Counted from the stretch's first letter, positions 36,023-46,443 are shown. The stretch: DNA of 64,000 bases from Mucilaginibacter glaciei (GCF_014773245.1 NZ_JACWMX010000003.1:1-64000); one strand, 5' to 3'. Notes: a model not told the origin generated them from the sequence alone. Program-made: numbers and translations.

Positions 36023-38602
36023 TTACAGCCTGAAATTCAACGATACATAAGGGTACCAGCCTTCGGTAGAGTGGCCGGCCAACACTTCAACAACGATGAG
36101 CGACGCCGGCGCAAAATAGGCACCACCACCTATGCCGCTGTGCCATTTGCTTGAATTATCATTGTCGACCCAAACCCGGCCAGTGTCATAAAAACCTATT
36201 GCACCAAGCTCGCCTGGTAAAATATAGCCGTCAATCTTTGCTATTTTCGCCCTCGCCTGTAAGTTGTTAAAGGCCATATGCTTGCCCGCAAACCTGTATT
36301 GCAGGTAACCTAACAGGTTGCCTTGCCCGCCCAAATACATAGATTGGTAAAACGCAGGCTTGCCTAAACTTACACCACCGCCAATACGGTCATATATCAC
36401 TACAGAACCACTTGAGGTTAACTTTTGGTAATAGGTAAACTCCGGCCGTAGTTGCGCGTACGAATCTGAATTTGAATTTAACCCGCTATACCCGGTTGCT
36501 GTAACGGTAAAGAAAAAGCCGGACGATGGAAACACCTTGTTATTACGGTGATCTGTTGTGAAATTGAATTTTAGGCCTGCATGTGCTTTGCTTTTATCTA
36601 CAGTTAAGCTATCATACGAGTGCAGCAAAGGTTGCTGTGTGATAAACCTGCCGGAGTTATCATTGAGACTCAGGCTATACAACTCAACCGATGGACCTAC
36701 AGAAATAGTACTGTGTTTGCTTGTGCGCCAGCGTAAAGACGGATCAAACTCGTAGGTGTTAAAGCGGCTGCGATAAAAAGTACGGTAGTCGCCGTTTTTA
36801 TTCAATATAGTTTCGTTGCCGTAACCAAAAAAGTTTTGAGTATTGTCGGGCGCCTGGATATAGGCCTGCAGTATCACATCGGCACCCCAAGCTACGCCGA
36901 TCCATTCCCCGCGGTAGCGAATACGGAATGCATTGGTTGAGAAGGAGTGCGTTAGCATCACCTCCTGTAAAGTAGAGTAGGGGAACTTGCGGAAATTGCC
37001 GTAACCCGTGTGCCTAACACCTAATCCTAATAAAACGCCGTCATCGCGGTTAAGCCCCGCAGTGGCAAGTGGCCCCCAAAAATCATACTGATAGGTGGGC
37101 AAATATTTGGAGTTCAAACTATCGTTAGAGAAGTAAGTATGCACTTTGCCCAAATCACCGGTTAGGTTGGTGCTATCTTTACGTCCGTACACCCTGAATT
37201 TGCCGCCCTGCTTTACATCATAGGTTTTTTTGCCTACGCTATCAATAATGCGCAACTTAATTGGCGACCTGGCATTATTCATCACTATTTGATCATCTCC
37301 ACCCTCTGTATACAACCTTATTTCTTTGGTGATCTTAGGGTCGTAAACCATGTTGAGTAATGAATCTTGCGGCTGGCCTTCTTTACTTAAATTGGTAATT
37401 GTAAGCTTCAAGCCCTGGTTGGGGGCATCGTCAAATGTAAAAAGTTCGTTCTTGTTGGTAGCGCGTAAATCAACTATATGGTATAAGAACTTGTAATATT
37501 TGTCTATCACTTCGGGCAGGTGTTCGCGTCTTTCTTTTAGTGCCTTTAATAATTCGGCATGCCTTATCGCGTATGCTTCGCGTGGCAATCGCCTTAAACC
37601 CTTTTCTAAAACAGCATCGGTTTCTGCTGCCATAAATTCCCTCGTGATCTGCATCATGCGGTCGTAACTCATCTGCATATCCGGATATGCCTTCATGAAT
37701 TTGGTTTTATAGAACCAGTAGTTACTGAAAGCGATATCACCCTTAAAGCTACCTATCGCCGGTACAATATTAGTTTGCGACAAGATCCATGGAAAAACGC
37801 CCTGGTTAACATGAAAGATCTGGTCGCGGTCTTTAGGTACAGGCTCGTAATATTTACCCTTACCTTTAACTATATCTAACCAGCCCCATTGAGAAGCGTG
37901 GCGGTCCCAGTCGCCAATTAAAAAATCTAGCAGGCTGGCGCGAAAAAATGCTTCGCCATCTAAGCGGTTATCGTGATCGCCAATAACCTTTTCGTCCATC
38001 TTTAAGGTATTGTCCGACTCGCCTGCCGGCTCCCTTTCTTCCAGTAGGCATACCTTGCCTGCAAACCGTTTGCTGTATTTGCCTAAAGCAGCATCTTTAC
38101 CTACAACCCCAATTACGGGGTTTGTGTGCAACACACTGGCCGCATCGGCCAACGGTGGTACTATGAGGGCACTAAACGGATGCTGGGCACTAAATTCATC
38201 ATCAACTAATGTTACGGCGAAAGTTTCCTGCAGTTCATCGGGTAGCAAATCATCCGGAACTTTTGCAACCGTGCGTAATACCCATTCGCGGCCGCTTTTG
38301 TCAGCAAGCCTTAAAGATTTTGTTTGCGTGCCCCCACCTTCTTTAACAACAGTAAGGCCGCCATTTACTTGCGATATTTTAAACACAGGTAGTTTAACGG
38401 GTACAGCCCATTCCTTACGGTAATTTTCGCCAAAGAATAATTTATGAAAATTGCCCCTTTTGTTATAAGACGGGTGGACTTTGATAACGGTACTATCCGG
38501 GAATTTTTGCCAGGCCGAGGGTGCTATTTTTTGCGCTATGCTGTGTATAGAAAAAACAGAGAGAAATAGGATAAGGATAAAGGGCTTCATTAGGTTGAAC
38601 AT
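36023..38602 (-). CDS. BamA/TamA-like outer-membrane barrel with kinase-like N-terminal half
   Basis: An 859-residue exported protein; the signal peptide is MKPFILILFLSVFSIHSIAQ, so Met5 could be the true start. The C-terminal 300 or so residues are a D15/BamA-type barrel (RAKIAKIDGYILPGELGAIG, then GIGGGAYFAPASLIVVEVLA and the final SLNFRL). The N-terminal half has no POTRA domains. Instead it shows a Gly-rich segment (GGGTQTKSLRLA, 89-100), a Lys-containing strand (WVLRTVAK, 107-114), LLDFLIGDWDRHASQWGW (224-241) and PVPKDRDQIF (254-263). These resemble the glycine loop, catalytic loop and metal-binding Asp of FAM20- or PI4K-like kinases. Enzyme activity is an inference. Confidence 0.8.
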   Translation of the reverse strand: MFNLMKPFILILFLSVFSIHSIAQKIAPSAWQKFPDSTVIKVHPSYNKRGNFHKLFFGENYRKEWAVPVKLPVFKISQVNGGLTVVKEGGGTQTKSLRLADKSGREWVLRTVAKVPDDLLPDELQETFAVTLVDDEFSAQHPFSALIVPPLADAASVLHTNPVIGVVGKDAALGKYSKRFAGKVCLLEEREPAGESDNTLKMDEKVIGDHDNRLDGEAFFRASLLDFLIGDWDRHASQWGWLDIVKGKGKYYEPVPKDRDQIFHVNQGVFPWILSQTNIVPAIGSFKGDIAFSNYWFYKTKFMKAYPDMQMSYDRMMQITREFMAAETDAVLEKGLRRLPREAYAIRHAELLKALKERREHLPEVIDKYYKFLYHIVDLRATNKNELFTFDDAPNQGLKLTITNLSKEGQPQDSLLNMVYDPKITKEIRLYTEGGDDQIVMNNARSPIKLRIIDSVGKKTYDVKQGGKFRVYGRKDSTNLTGDLGKVHTYFSNDSLNSKYLPTYQYDFWGPLATAGLNRDDGVLLGLGVRHTGYGNFRKFPYSTLQEVMLTHSFSTNAFRIRYRGEWIGVAWGADVILQAYIQAPDNTQNFFGYGNETILNKNGDYRTFYRSRFNTYEFDPSLRWRTSKHSTISVGPSVELYSLSLNDNSGRFITQQPLLHSYDSLTVDKSKAHAGLKFNFTTDHRNNKVFPSSGFFFTVTATGYSGLNSNSDSYAQLRPEFTYYQKLTSSGSVVIYDRIGGGVSLGKPAFYQSMYLGGQGNLLGYLQYRFAGKHMAFNNLQARAKIAKIDGYILPGELGAIGFYDTGRVWVDNDNSSKWHSGIGGGAYFAPASLIVVEVLAGHSTEGWYPYVSLNFRL

Positions 38603-38718
38603 AATACAATCATAATGGAAAAGTATTGAAAATGTTTGTTAGGCATTACCATGATATTATACGGAATTGAGTGCCTGGGTTTATCCCGTGCAAGCATCGT
38701 TGTAAGTTTTAAAGATTA

Positions 38719-38749
38719 TTGGCAATTGTGTTATTAAAGATTATATTTG
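38719..38749 (+). promoter_or_regulatory. Promoter of the tRNA-Ala gene
   Basis: TTGG at 38719-38722 and a perfect TATATTTG -7 box at 38742-38749 are separated by 19 bases, the classic Bacteroidota vegetative promoter. Transcription would begin near 38755, just before the tRNA at 38763. Confidence 0.8.
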
Positions 38750-38762
38750 CGCTCCTTAAAAC

Positions 38763-38836
<74 letters not shown>

Positions 38837-38847
38837 CATTGATAATC

Positions 38848-38880
38848 AGCCACTTACAAGTCAAGTAAGTGGCTTTTTTT
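38848..38880 (+). terminator. Intrinsic terminator after tRNA-Ala
   Basis: AGCCACTTAC pairs perfectly with GTAAGTGGCT around a 7-base loop, followed by a long T-run. Confidence 0.92.
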
Positions 38881-39189
38881 TATTGTAGGTAAAAACCTAT
38901 AGCTTTTTTATTTGCACCTTATTGACCATTTTTAAGGCAAATACCACCTATGGCGCCTTCCATAAATTTTAGCGATGACGTCGAAATTCTGCCCGTCTTC
39001 CTGAACGCCATTATTCTTTTTTGATAAAAAGTCACTGTCAGACCCGGAGTGCGACTATTTTTAATTTTTAACTTATTAGTGATCGATGGCACTAATTATC
39101 ATGCTGTTTATCAGTCTATTGATAGACTTAATAACCAATTTAGTAGAATTGAATCCGCGAATGTAAATATGTGCACAATACCTGAAGAA
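38881..39189. other. Intergenic region upstream of the metal ATPase gene
   Basis: About 310 bases between the tRNA terminator and the P1B-ATPase start. The ATPase frame remains open back to 39049 but encodes no recognisable sequence there. I see no integrase, attachment-site duplication of the tRNA 3' end, or clear promoter. Confidence 0.5.
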
Positions 39190-41187
39190 ATGGATAATAC
39201 TATGCACAAAGCAACAGATGCGCACATGGGAATGTCGGCGCATGATCACCATGCTATGATGATCGCTGATTTTAGAAAGCGATTTTATGTGGTTCTGTCA
39301 TTAACAATTCCGATCATGCTACTGTCAACGATGATACAGCATTTTATGGGGGTTAACTGGCAGTTCGCTGGCTCTTCTTATTTACTGTTTGCCTTATCTT
39401 CTATAGTTTTTGTTTATGGCGGTTGGCCGTTTTTAACGGGATTTGTTAGTGAAGTGAAGTCGGGAAATCCGGGAATGATGTTCCTGATCGGATTTGCGAT
39501 AACTGTAGCCTACAGCTATAGCGTTGCGATCGTTTTTGGTCTGAAAGGGATGGATTTCTTTTGGGAACTAGCTACGCTTATCCTCATTATGCTTTTAGGC
39601 CATTGGATCGAAATGAAGTCCGTGATGGGCGCGTCAAATGAACTGGAATTATTGGTAAAATTAATGCCCGCTGATGCGCACCTGGTCATGAAGGACATGG
39701 TTCATGATGTAAAAACAGATTCCCTGAAAGCAAATGATATTATTTTGATCAAGCCCGGCGAAAAGGTTGCGGCGGATGGTATTATCTTGGAAGGCGAGAG
39801 TTATTTGAATGAATCTATGCTTACGGGTGAGTCTAAGCCTGTACAAAAAGGGAAGGGCGATAAAGTAATCGCAGGGTCAATCAATGGAAACGGATCTTTC
39901 AAAGTTACTGTAACACACGCGGCTGATGACTCTTATCTGGCACAAGTGGTTAAATTGGTAAATGATGCACAAAAGTCGAAATCTCCAACGCAATTATTGG
40001 CTGATACCGCCGCTAAATGGTTAACTGTCATTGCGCTTGTAACCGGCATCGGCACATTTTTGTATTGGTATTTTACAGGTCAATCCTTAGCATTTGCCAT
40101 GGAAAGAATGGTAACAGTTATTGTGATATGCTGCCCGCATGCGTTAGGTTTAGCAGTCCCATTAGTGGTCGCCAAGTCAACTGCGTTGTCGGCTAAGCAT
40201 GGCTTACTGATCAAAAACAAGGCGGCATTTGAAAATTCAAGAAAGATAACCACAGTCGTATTTGATAAAACCGGTACGCTGACGGTTGGTAGATTTGAGG
40301 TGTCAAGAGTCGAATCCCTGCTTAAAAACCTTACCGAAAAGGATTTGATCCGCCTTGCTTCAGCATTGGAGCAAGCATCAGAGCATCCTATAGCGACAGG
40401 AATCCTGCAAAAAGCAAAAGACCTTAAACTCTCCATTCCGCTGGGAGAAAACTTTAAGGCGATAACCGGAAAAGGCGTTCAAGCGATAGTAGAAAGTAAA
40501 AATGTATTAGTAGTTAGTCCGGGTTATTTAAAAGAAAATAAGCTAATCCTGCCGGAAGGGTTTACTAATGATGACACGGAGACGGTAGTATTTGTGCTGA
40601 TAGATCAAAAACTGGCGGGATATATCGCTCTGTCTGATGAGGTCCGCCCTGAGTCAGCGGCAGCTATTAAAACTTTAAAAGAAATACATATCAAAGCTAT
40701 TCTGCTTACCGGTGATAATAACAAGGTAGCGGCCAGTGTATGTAAAACACTGGGTATGGATAGTTATATGGCCGAAGTATTGCCTCATCAAAAATTAGAA
40801 AAAATCAAAGCGTTACAAGCTAAAGGAGAATTTGTAGCTATGACCGGGGACGGTGTCAATGATGCTCCTGCGCTGGCTCAGGCGGATATCGGCATTGCAG
40901 TGGGTTCAGGCAGTGATATCGCTGCCGAAACAGCTGGAATTGTCTTGGTGAATAGTAATCCCAAAGATATTGTTAGCCTCATCTTGTTTGGTAAAGCCAC
41001 TTACCGTAAAATGGTTCAAAACCTAATTTGGGCTACAGATTACAATGTGATAGCGCTGCCGTTAGCAGCAGGTGTTTTGTATAATCAGGGCATTATTTTG
41101 AGCCCGGCAGTTGGAGCTGTTTTAATGACTGTAAGTACGGTTGTTGTCGCGATTAATGCTGGTTTTTTAAAAATTAAAACGATCTAA
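39190..41187 (+). CDS. CPH-type heavy-metal P1B-ATPase (CopB-like)
   Basis: A 665-residue metal exporter. A His/Met-rich N-terminus (HKATDAHMGMSAHDHHAMM) replaces a HMA domain. The transmembrane metal site is CCPHALG (Cys315-Pro316-His317), the CPH signature of P1B-3/CopB ATPases, usually copper and sometimes silver. TGES lies at 212-215, the phosphorylated Asp is D359 in DKTGTLT, and the hinge is MTGDGVNDAPAL. An upstream ATG at 39169 would add seven residues. Downstream P-type ATPases suggest an ion-homeostasis island. Confidence 0.93.
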   Translation: MDNTMHKATDAHMGMSAHDHHAMMIADFRKRFYVVLSLTIPIMLLSTMIQHFMGVNWQFAGSSYLLFALSSIVFVYGGWPFLTGFVSEVKSGNPGMMFLIGFAITVAYSYSVAIVFGLKGMDFFWELATLILIMLLGHWIEMKSVMGASNELELLVKLMPADAHLVMKDMVHDVKTDSLKANDIILIKPGEKVAADGIILEGESYLNESMLTGESKPVQKGKGDKVIAGSINGNGSFKVTVTHAADDSYLAQVVKLVNDAQKSKSPTQLLADTAAKWLTVIALVTGIGTFLYWYFTGQSLAFAMERMVTVIVICCPHALGLAVPLVVAKSTALSAKHGLLIKNKAAFENSRKITTVVFDKTGTLTVGRFEVSRVESLLKNLTEKDLIRLASALEQASEHPIATGILQKAKDLKLSIPLGENFKAITGKGVQAIVESKNVLVVSPGYLKENKLILPEGFTNDDTETVVFVLIDQKLAGYIALSDEVRPESAAAIKTLKEIHIKAILLTGDNNKVAASVCKTLGMDSYMAEVLPHQKLEKIKALQAKGEFVAMTGDGVNDAPALAQADIGIAVGSGSDIAAETAGIVLVNSNPKDIVSLILFGKATYRKMVQNLIWATDYNVIALPLAAGVLYNQGIILSPAVGAVLMTVSTVVVAINAGFLKIKTI

Positions 41188-41772
41188 GACTAAAGTCTTC
41201 GGTAATTACAAAGACTTTAATCTTAAAAAAGCGAATCATTCTAGCTTTTTTTCAGCCATTACATCAGGGCTTCCTTCATTTAATCAATTTAAACCGATGG
41301 ACTTTACGACCACACAACTAATTATAAATATCGTAGAAATTGTCCAGGAATATGTTAAATGATCGCTTAAAAAACTTCACTATGCTTTTCAGGCTCTATT
41401 TACCGAATGCATCTGTGGCATGCCAGCTGTAGATCAGTTCTTCCTTTATAGTCCAGTTTACCGGTATTGCCAGGCCATTAAGAATTGCCGCTGACAGTTC
41501 AATGGTCAAGGATGAAAAAATGGGGTTCCAAAAATTCATTTCTACAACAGATAACCCTTCTGTGCCCGGAATTTTTATCACATTGCAGCGGCCAAAAGCC
41601 TTACACCATAATGTGACGCGGGTCATTAATCTTCTTGCCCCGCGTCATGTTATCAGCCGATAATTAATGAAATATTTGTGTTGCCAAACAGGCAGCCCCG
41701 ATCAGACTGGAAGTTCATGCCCTATTATCATTAATCAATAATAATTTTAAAAGATTACTTGCCAAAATAATT
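41188..41772. other. Long intergenic region with a hairpin
   Basis: Almost 590 bases between the CPH ATPase and universal stress protein genes. Directly at the ATPase stop is an inverted repeat (41185-41225, TAAGACTAAAGTCTT with AAGACTTTAATCTTA) without a T-run, probably a structured 3' end. A doubtful leftward ORF lies at 41396-41626. A 21-codon rightward frame at 41297-41362 starts at an ATG but is too short to judge. Confidence 0.45.
41396..41626 (-). CDS. Doubtful small protein
   Basis: A 76-residue frame (MTRVTLWCKAFGRCNVIKIP to SWHATDAFGK) in an otherwise empty region. Composition is protein-like but no domain, signal peptide or family is recognised, and no promoter is evident. It may be a gene remnant like others in this region. 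Confidence 0.3.
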   Translation of the reverse strand: MTRVTLWCKAFGRCNVIKIPGTEGLSVVEMNFWNPIFSSLTIELSAAILNGLAIPVNWTIKEELIYSWHATDAFGK

Positions 41773-42615
41773 ATGGAAAAGATACTCGTTACGACCGATC
41801 AATCCGGCAATTCAAAAGCTGCTATCCGATTCGCCATTAAACTGTCTCAACAGCGAAAAGCAGAGCTCATTATAGTTTATGTCTATCACCTTTTGAAACC
41901 CTTTAACTGGACAGATAACGCTTTTGAAAAGCATGGCGATATCTTTAGGGAAAAAACCATGACAGAATTAACTTCCTTTATCGCCGACATTTATCATGAG
42001 ATGCATGAGCCGGAACTTCGGCATCAATTGGTATTGATATCCAACATGGATATGGTAGACGGCGTTATGGAGTACGCAACCAGGCACGCTTGTTCTTATA
42101 TCTGTATCGCCACGCGCGGCGCAGGCATCCTGACCAAAATATTTGGTACACATACAGCTAAACTAATCAATCAGTCGCCTGTACCGGTAATCTGCATACC
42201 AAGTGCCTATCATTTAAAAGAAATAAAGCATGTGCTTTATGCATCTGATATGACGGACTACGAAAGAGAGTTAGCCAAAGTTGTAGCTTTTGCAAGGCCC
42301 ATTCACGCGAGCGTTGAAATGATGCACATATCGTATTCGTTTGAGTTTGCTTTTGATAAGAAATTGATGGAAGCGACTTTAAAGAAAAAAGCGGATTACG
42401 AAGTAACCATTGTTAACCGGAAACGAGATATTACTAACGACTTGCTGGAGGATATCGACGAAGCGATCAAAGTCAGCAAACCCTCGGTTTTAATTTTATT
42501 TACGCACCAGTCAAGGTCAATGTTTGAAAAACTGTTTTACCCATCCAATGCCGAGGATTATTCTTTTTATGGAAAAATACCGATGCTTACCTTCAATAAA
42601 AATGAAAGTAATTAA
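41773..42615 (+). CDS. Universal stress protein with two UspA domains
   Basis: A 280-residue tandem Usp. The first domain (1-145) starts EKILVTTDQSGNSKAAIRFA and ends with ATRGAGILTKIFGTHTAKLINQSPVPVICIP, matching the GxxGxxxxxxGS/T-type nucleotide-binding loop of UspA. The second domain (about 150-280, HVLYASDMTDYERELAKVVAF) has lost most of that loop (FTHQSRSMFEKLFYPSNAED). Such proteins respond to starvation, oxidative or oxygen stress. It is in the same strand as, and upstream of, a P-type ATPase gene. Confidence 0.92.
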   Translation: MEKILVTTDQSGNSKAAIRFAIKLSQQRKAELIIVYVYHLLKPFNWTDNAFEKHGDIFREKTMTELTSFIADIYHEMHEPELRHQLVLISNMDMVDGVMEYATRHACSYICIATRGAGILTKIFGTHTAKLINQSPVPVICIPSAYHLKEIKHVLYASDMTDYERELAKVVAFARPIHASVEMMHISYSFEFAFDKKLMEATLKKKADYEVTIVNRKRDITNDLLEDIDEAIKVSKPSVLILFTHQSRSMFEKLFYPSNAEDYSFYGKIPMLTFNKNESN

Positions 42616-42663
42616 ATACGCCTCCTTGCAATCTCTTCATCTTTAGTAATAACATCCTTTCCA

Positions 42664-45366
42664 ATGCTAATGAAATATCCTTTAGACCATCCTTATTCAT
42701 TAGCGACCAAAGCAGTAATTTCGCAGGTTCAATCCGACGCTCTTAAAGGCATCACACAAAATGAGGCGGTTAAGCGCTCGCAAACTTACGGACTTAACAC
42801 ATTTAAATCCCAAAAGCAAAAAAGCCTTTGGTTGATCATGCTGGTCCAGTTCAAAAGCCCTATTGTTTATTTACTGGTATTTGGCGCAGCTGTATCTCTT
42901 TATTTTAAGGATGTATTAGAGACCATAGCCATTCTGGCCGTCATCGTGATCAATGCACTTATTGGCTTTTTCATGGAAATGCAGGCCCGGAGTTCTATGA
43001 ATGCATTAAAAAAGATGGATGTCATTTTGGCCAAAGTGATCCGCGATGGTAAAACAAGATCGGTCCCTTCCGAACAATTGGTGCCGGGCGATCTTGTACC
43101 GCTGGAAGCCGGAGATATTATTCCTGCTGATGGCCGTTTGGTAGCTGTGAACCGCTTGCAATGCGATGAATCTTCACTGACCGGAGAATCACTCCCTTCT
43201 GATAAAACTATTGAGGCTTTGAAAGCAGATACCGTTATCGGTGACCAGCACAACATGGCTTTTAAGGGCGCTTCTGTCATTAACGGCAATGGAAAAATAG
43301 TGATTACCGGCATAGCGGCAGAGACCCAATTAGGCACGATAACTTCGCTGGTAGATAGTTCTGCTGATACCGTCACCCCACTAGATAAAAAGCTGAATAA
43401 ACTGAGCCGGAAATTGATCTGGATCACGCTGGGTATGACTGCAATTTTCGCAGCAACAGGTTTTATTCAGGGTAAATCGCTTTTAATGATCATTGAAACC
43501 TCTATAGCACTGGCGGTAGCCGCCATTCCGGAGGGCTTGCCAATTGTGGCAACGGTAGCTTTATCATATGGTATGTTATTAATGGCACGGCGGAACGCCA
43601 TCGTAAAGAAACTTTCGGCAGTAGAGACACTGGGAAGCACGGGTGTGATACTGACAGACAAAACCGGCACCTTGACAGAGAATAAAATATTTGCGGATAC
43701 TTTCGCTTTTCCCGATGAAAGTGTGAAAGTTCATATAGAAGATCATGAACTAAAATTTCCGGATGGGGCGATTAAATCAAGCGCTGAAAACTTTGATAAA
43801 CTCTTATTTACAGGCATTCTATGTAATAATGCCGTGGTTAATGTCAACGAAATCAATAACAGCAAACCAAAACTTTCAGGGGATCCGGTTGAAGTGGCCC
43901 TGCTCCAGCTTGGTATGGCCGCAGGGTTAGACACTTCAGCACTACTGAAAAAGTATGTACGTATTGGCGAAGTACCCTTTAGTTCGGAGATCATGATGAT
44001 GGGCACGTTAAACCGAACACCTGACGAGGATTTTGTAGCCGCCAAAGGCTCGGTGGAACATTTGCTGGAAAAATGCAGCAGGATACAATCCGGCGAACAT
44101 ATCGGGGAGATGGATAGCCATTCGAAAGAAGAGATATTACTCAAGTCAGAGCAAATGGCAGCTTCAGGATTGCGCGTACTGGCATTTGCTTACCGTGTAG
44201 ACAAAAAGATGGATGAACGCGGTTTTTTGACCGATCTGATCTATATCGGCATGGCCGGTTTCCTTGACCCGCCGCGTATGGATATCAAAGGGGCAATTTT
44301 AGACTGTCGTAACGCAGGGATCAAAGTGGTTATGATCACAGGCGATCATCCTCAAACCGCTTTGAACATTGCGCGGAAAGTTGGCCTGATTGAACAAGAT
44401 AACAAAAAAGTGATCACCGGTAAAGAATTACCGAAAAGCGATCTGTTAACTAAAGCATGGAGGAAACGCATACTGGATACCGCTGTTTTTGCGCGCGCAT
44501 CACCAAAACAAAAGCTGGAAATTGCAGGTGTGTTCCAGCAGGACGGCTCCATCGTTGCTATGACCGGTGACGGGGTCAACGATGCACCGGCGTTAAAAAA
44601 AGCGGACGTCGGGATCGCAATGGGTATCAGGGGGACACAGGTAGCTAAGGAGACAGCAAGTATCATCTTAAAGGATGATTCATTTACTTCAATTGCCGAA
44701 GCCGTTGCCCACGGCCGCGAAATCTTTCAGAATATTCAAAAGTTTGTAGTCTACCTGGTATCCTGTAACTTGAGCGAGATCTTTATTGTTACGGTATTGG
44801 GAGTGGTCATACCAGCCGCTACTTTACTTCCCCTGCAGATCCTGTTTCTGAATATGGTCACCGATATTTTCCCGGCACTAGCCTTAGGGTTAGGGGCTGG
44901 GGATGATACAGTGATGCAGCGACCGCCCCGCGACCCTAAAAAGAATATTATCACCAACGAGAAATGGCTGGTCATCGCGCTATATTCAACAGCCATGACC
45001 TCAGCAGTAATCCTTGCGGTGGTTTATTGTCGCGAGGTATTGCACACGGATGACCGGGTAAGTAATAATGTGGCATTTATTACACTCACCTTAACGCAGC
45101 TGTTTCATGTATTTAACATGTCTTCTTCTGGGTCGGCTTTCTTTAAAAACGAGATCACCCGGAACAAATTTGTCTGGATCGCGCTATTTATTTGTAGCGG
45201 ACTGACTTTAATGGTTTTCGCTGTTCCCGGGATGCGGCTTGTGTTGGGGTTAGCGGTACTTCCAATCAAATTATGGATAACCGCAATAACCATCAGTTTG
45301 CTTCCATTATTTGTTATTCAGTGCTGGAAAGCTTTTCAAAAATATAGGCTGCATAAATCACTTTAA
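42664..45366 (+). CDS. P-type cation ATPase, SERCA/PacL-like (predicted Ca2+ transporter)
   Basis: A 900-residue P2A-type pump. Motifs: TGES at 173-176, PEGLP at 289-293, D332 in DKTGTLTEN, and MTGDGVNDAPAL. Ca2+ site II is preserved: E290 in M4, N702 and E705 in M5 (CNLSEIF), and N730, T733, D734 in M6 (FLNMVTDIFPA), with spacings identical to SERCA E309, N768, E771, N796, T799 and D800. It should pump Ca2+, or Mn2+ as in relatives, out of the cytoplasm. Its last 9 bases overlap the convergent AI-2E-type gene. Confidence 0.93.
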   Translation: MLMKYPLDHPYSLATKAVISQVQSDALKGITQNEAVKRSQTYGLNTFKSQKQKSLWLIMLVQFKSPIVYLLVFGAAVSLYFKDVLETIAILAVIVINALIGFFMEMQARSSMNALKKMDVILAKVIRDGKTRSVPSEQLVPGDLVPLEAGDIIPADGRLVAVNRLQCDESSLTGESLPSDKTIEALKADTVIGDQHNMAFKGASVINGNGKIVITGIAAETQLGTITSLVDSSADTVTPLDKKLNKLSRKLIWITLGMTAIFAATGFIQGKSLLMIIETSIALAVAAIPEGLPIVATVALSYGMLLMARRNAIVKKLSAVETLGSTGVILTDKTGTLTENKIFADTFAFPDESVKVHIEDHELKFPDGAIKSSAENFDKLLFTGILCNNAVVNVNEINNSKPKLSGDPVEVALLQLGMAAGLDTSALLKKYVRIGEVPFSSEIMMMGTLNRTPDEDFVAAKGSVEHLLEKCSRIQSGEHIGEMDSHSKEEILLKSEQMAASGLRVLAFAYRVDKKMDERGFLTDLIYIGMAGFLDPPRMDIKGAILDCRNAGIKVVMITGDHPQTALNIARKVGLIEQDNKKVITGKELPKSDLLTKAWRKRILDTAVFARASPKQKLEIAGVFQQDGSIVAMTGDGVNDAPALKKADVGIAMGIRGTQVAKETASIILKDDSFTSIAEAVAHGREIFQNIQKFVVYLVSCNLSEIFIVTVLGVVIPAATLLPLQILFLNMVTDIFPALALGLGAGDDTVMQRPPRDPKKNIITNEKWLVIALYSTAMTSAVILAVVYCREVLHTDDRVSNNVAFITLTLTQLFHVFNMSSSGSAFFKNEITRNKFVWIALFICSGLTLMVFAVPGMRLVLGLAVLPIKLWITAITISLLPLFVIQCWKAFQKYRLHKSL

Positions 45367-46443
45367 AACATTCAGCCGGTTTTTTGATGGTCGGTCATCG
45401 CCCAGCAATACGCCCCATTGTTTGTAACGTTCGGTATGGTCAAACACTATTTTTAATAAAGATAGTACCGGCATGGCCAGGAACATGCCTGATATACCGG
45501 CCATGGTTCCGGCAACAATGATCCCGACGATAGAGACAAGTGGATTGATCTTGATCTGCGACCAAACGATACGTGGCATCAGGATATTGTTATCTAATAA
45601 CTGTACAAAAGTGATTGCTGCCAATACGATCAGCACGTCGGTAATGCTTTCTGACGAGGCAAGCGTTAGTAAGATACCGAGAATATTGCCGGTCAACGCA
45701 CCGAGGTATGGAATCAGGTTAAGGAAAGCAAAAATAATCCCTATCAGTAAAGCGTTTTGGATACCAAATACCCATAGAGACCCTGCAAGTAAAACGATGA
45801 TATACGTAATCTGGATCAGTAAGCCAACCAGGTAGCTTTTAACCATTTTTTCGGTCTGCCGGATAGCTTCCTCTACATTTTGATACTCATCTTTTTTAAA
45901 CCACATCAGCACGAATTTTAAAAAGAGGTTCCTGTAAAGCAGGATCAGGTAAATATAGATGGGCAATAAACCAATAAATATTACGATTCCAGACAATGAG
46001 CCCACTGCGCCGCTTAACAAGCCGCCAAGGGAACTGAATAATTTTTTGCTTTGTGTATTGATAAATTTGAGCTGTTCCGCCGGTGAATAGCCAAATGAAT
46101 TACTGATCCAGATACTTAAATTATCAAAATGCTTGGTTACAGTCCGCTGTATTTGCGGAAAATCAGCTATCAGTGCGCCTACCTGGCTGGAGAACAGCCA
46201 GATGATCAGTGCCAAAACAATGGTTAGTAATAGGATCGGCAACATAACGGCAATTGCTTCCGGGAATTTCAGCTTCCTAAAAAACCGAAAAACCGATAAT
46301 AGCACAAGGCTAAAAAAAAATGCCATTAAAAGGGGCATAATGATTGTGCTGCCGGTGACAATGATCGTACCTAAAATAAAAAGCCCCACTAATTCTATAG
46401 CTCGTTTTACAGTTACAGGCAGGCATTTAATTTCTGTATTCAT
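45358..46443 (-). CDS. AI-2E family transporter (PF01594-type permease)
   Basis: A 361-residue membrane protein with about eight helices: two at the N-terminus (18-55), one near 60-80, a long hydrophilic stretch, then a C-terminal cluster (FAFLNLIPYLGALTGNILGILLTL near residue 240, and GIIVAGTMAGISGMFLAMPVL near 313), both diagnostic of the family. Members include AI-2 exporters and Na+/H+ antiporter-like proteins, so the substrate is open. Confidence 0.9.
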   Translation of the reverse strand: MNTEIKCLPVTVKRAIELVGLFILGTIIVTGSTIIMPLLMAFFFSLVLLSVFRFFRKLKFPEAIAVMLPILLLTIVLALIIWLFSSQVGALIADFPQIQRTVTKHFDNLSIWISNSFGYSPAEQLKFINTQSKKLFSSLGGLLSGAVGSLSGIVIFIGLLPIYIYLILLYRNLFLKFVLMWFKKDEYQNVEEAIRQTEKMVKSYLVGLLIQITYIIVLLAGSLWVFGIQNALLIGIIFAFLNLIPYLGALTGNILGILLTLASSESITDVLIVLAAITFVQLLDNNILMPRIVWSQIKINPLVSIVGIIVAGTMAGISGMFLAMPVLSLLKIVFDHTERYKQWGVLLGDDRPSKNRLNVLK

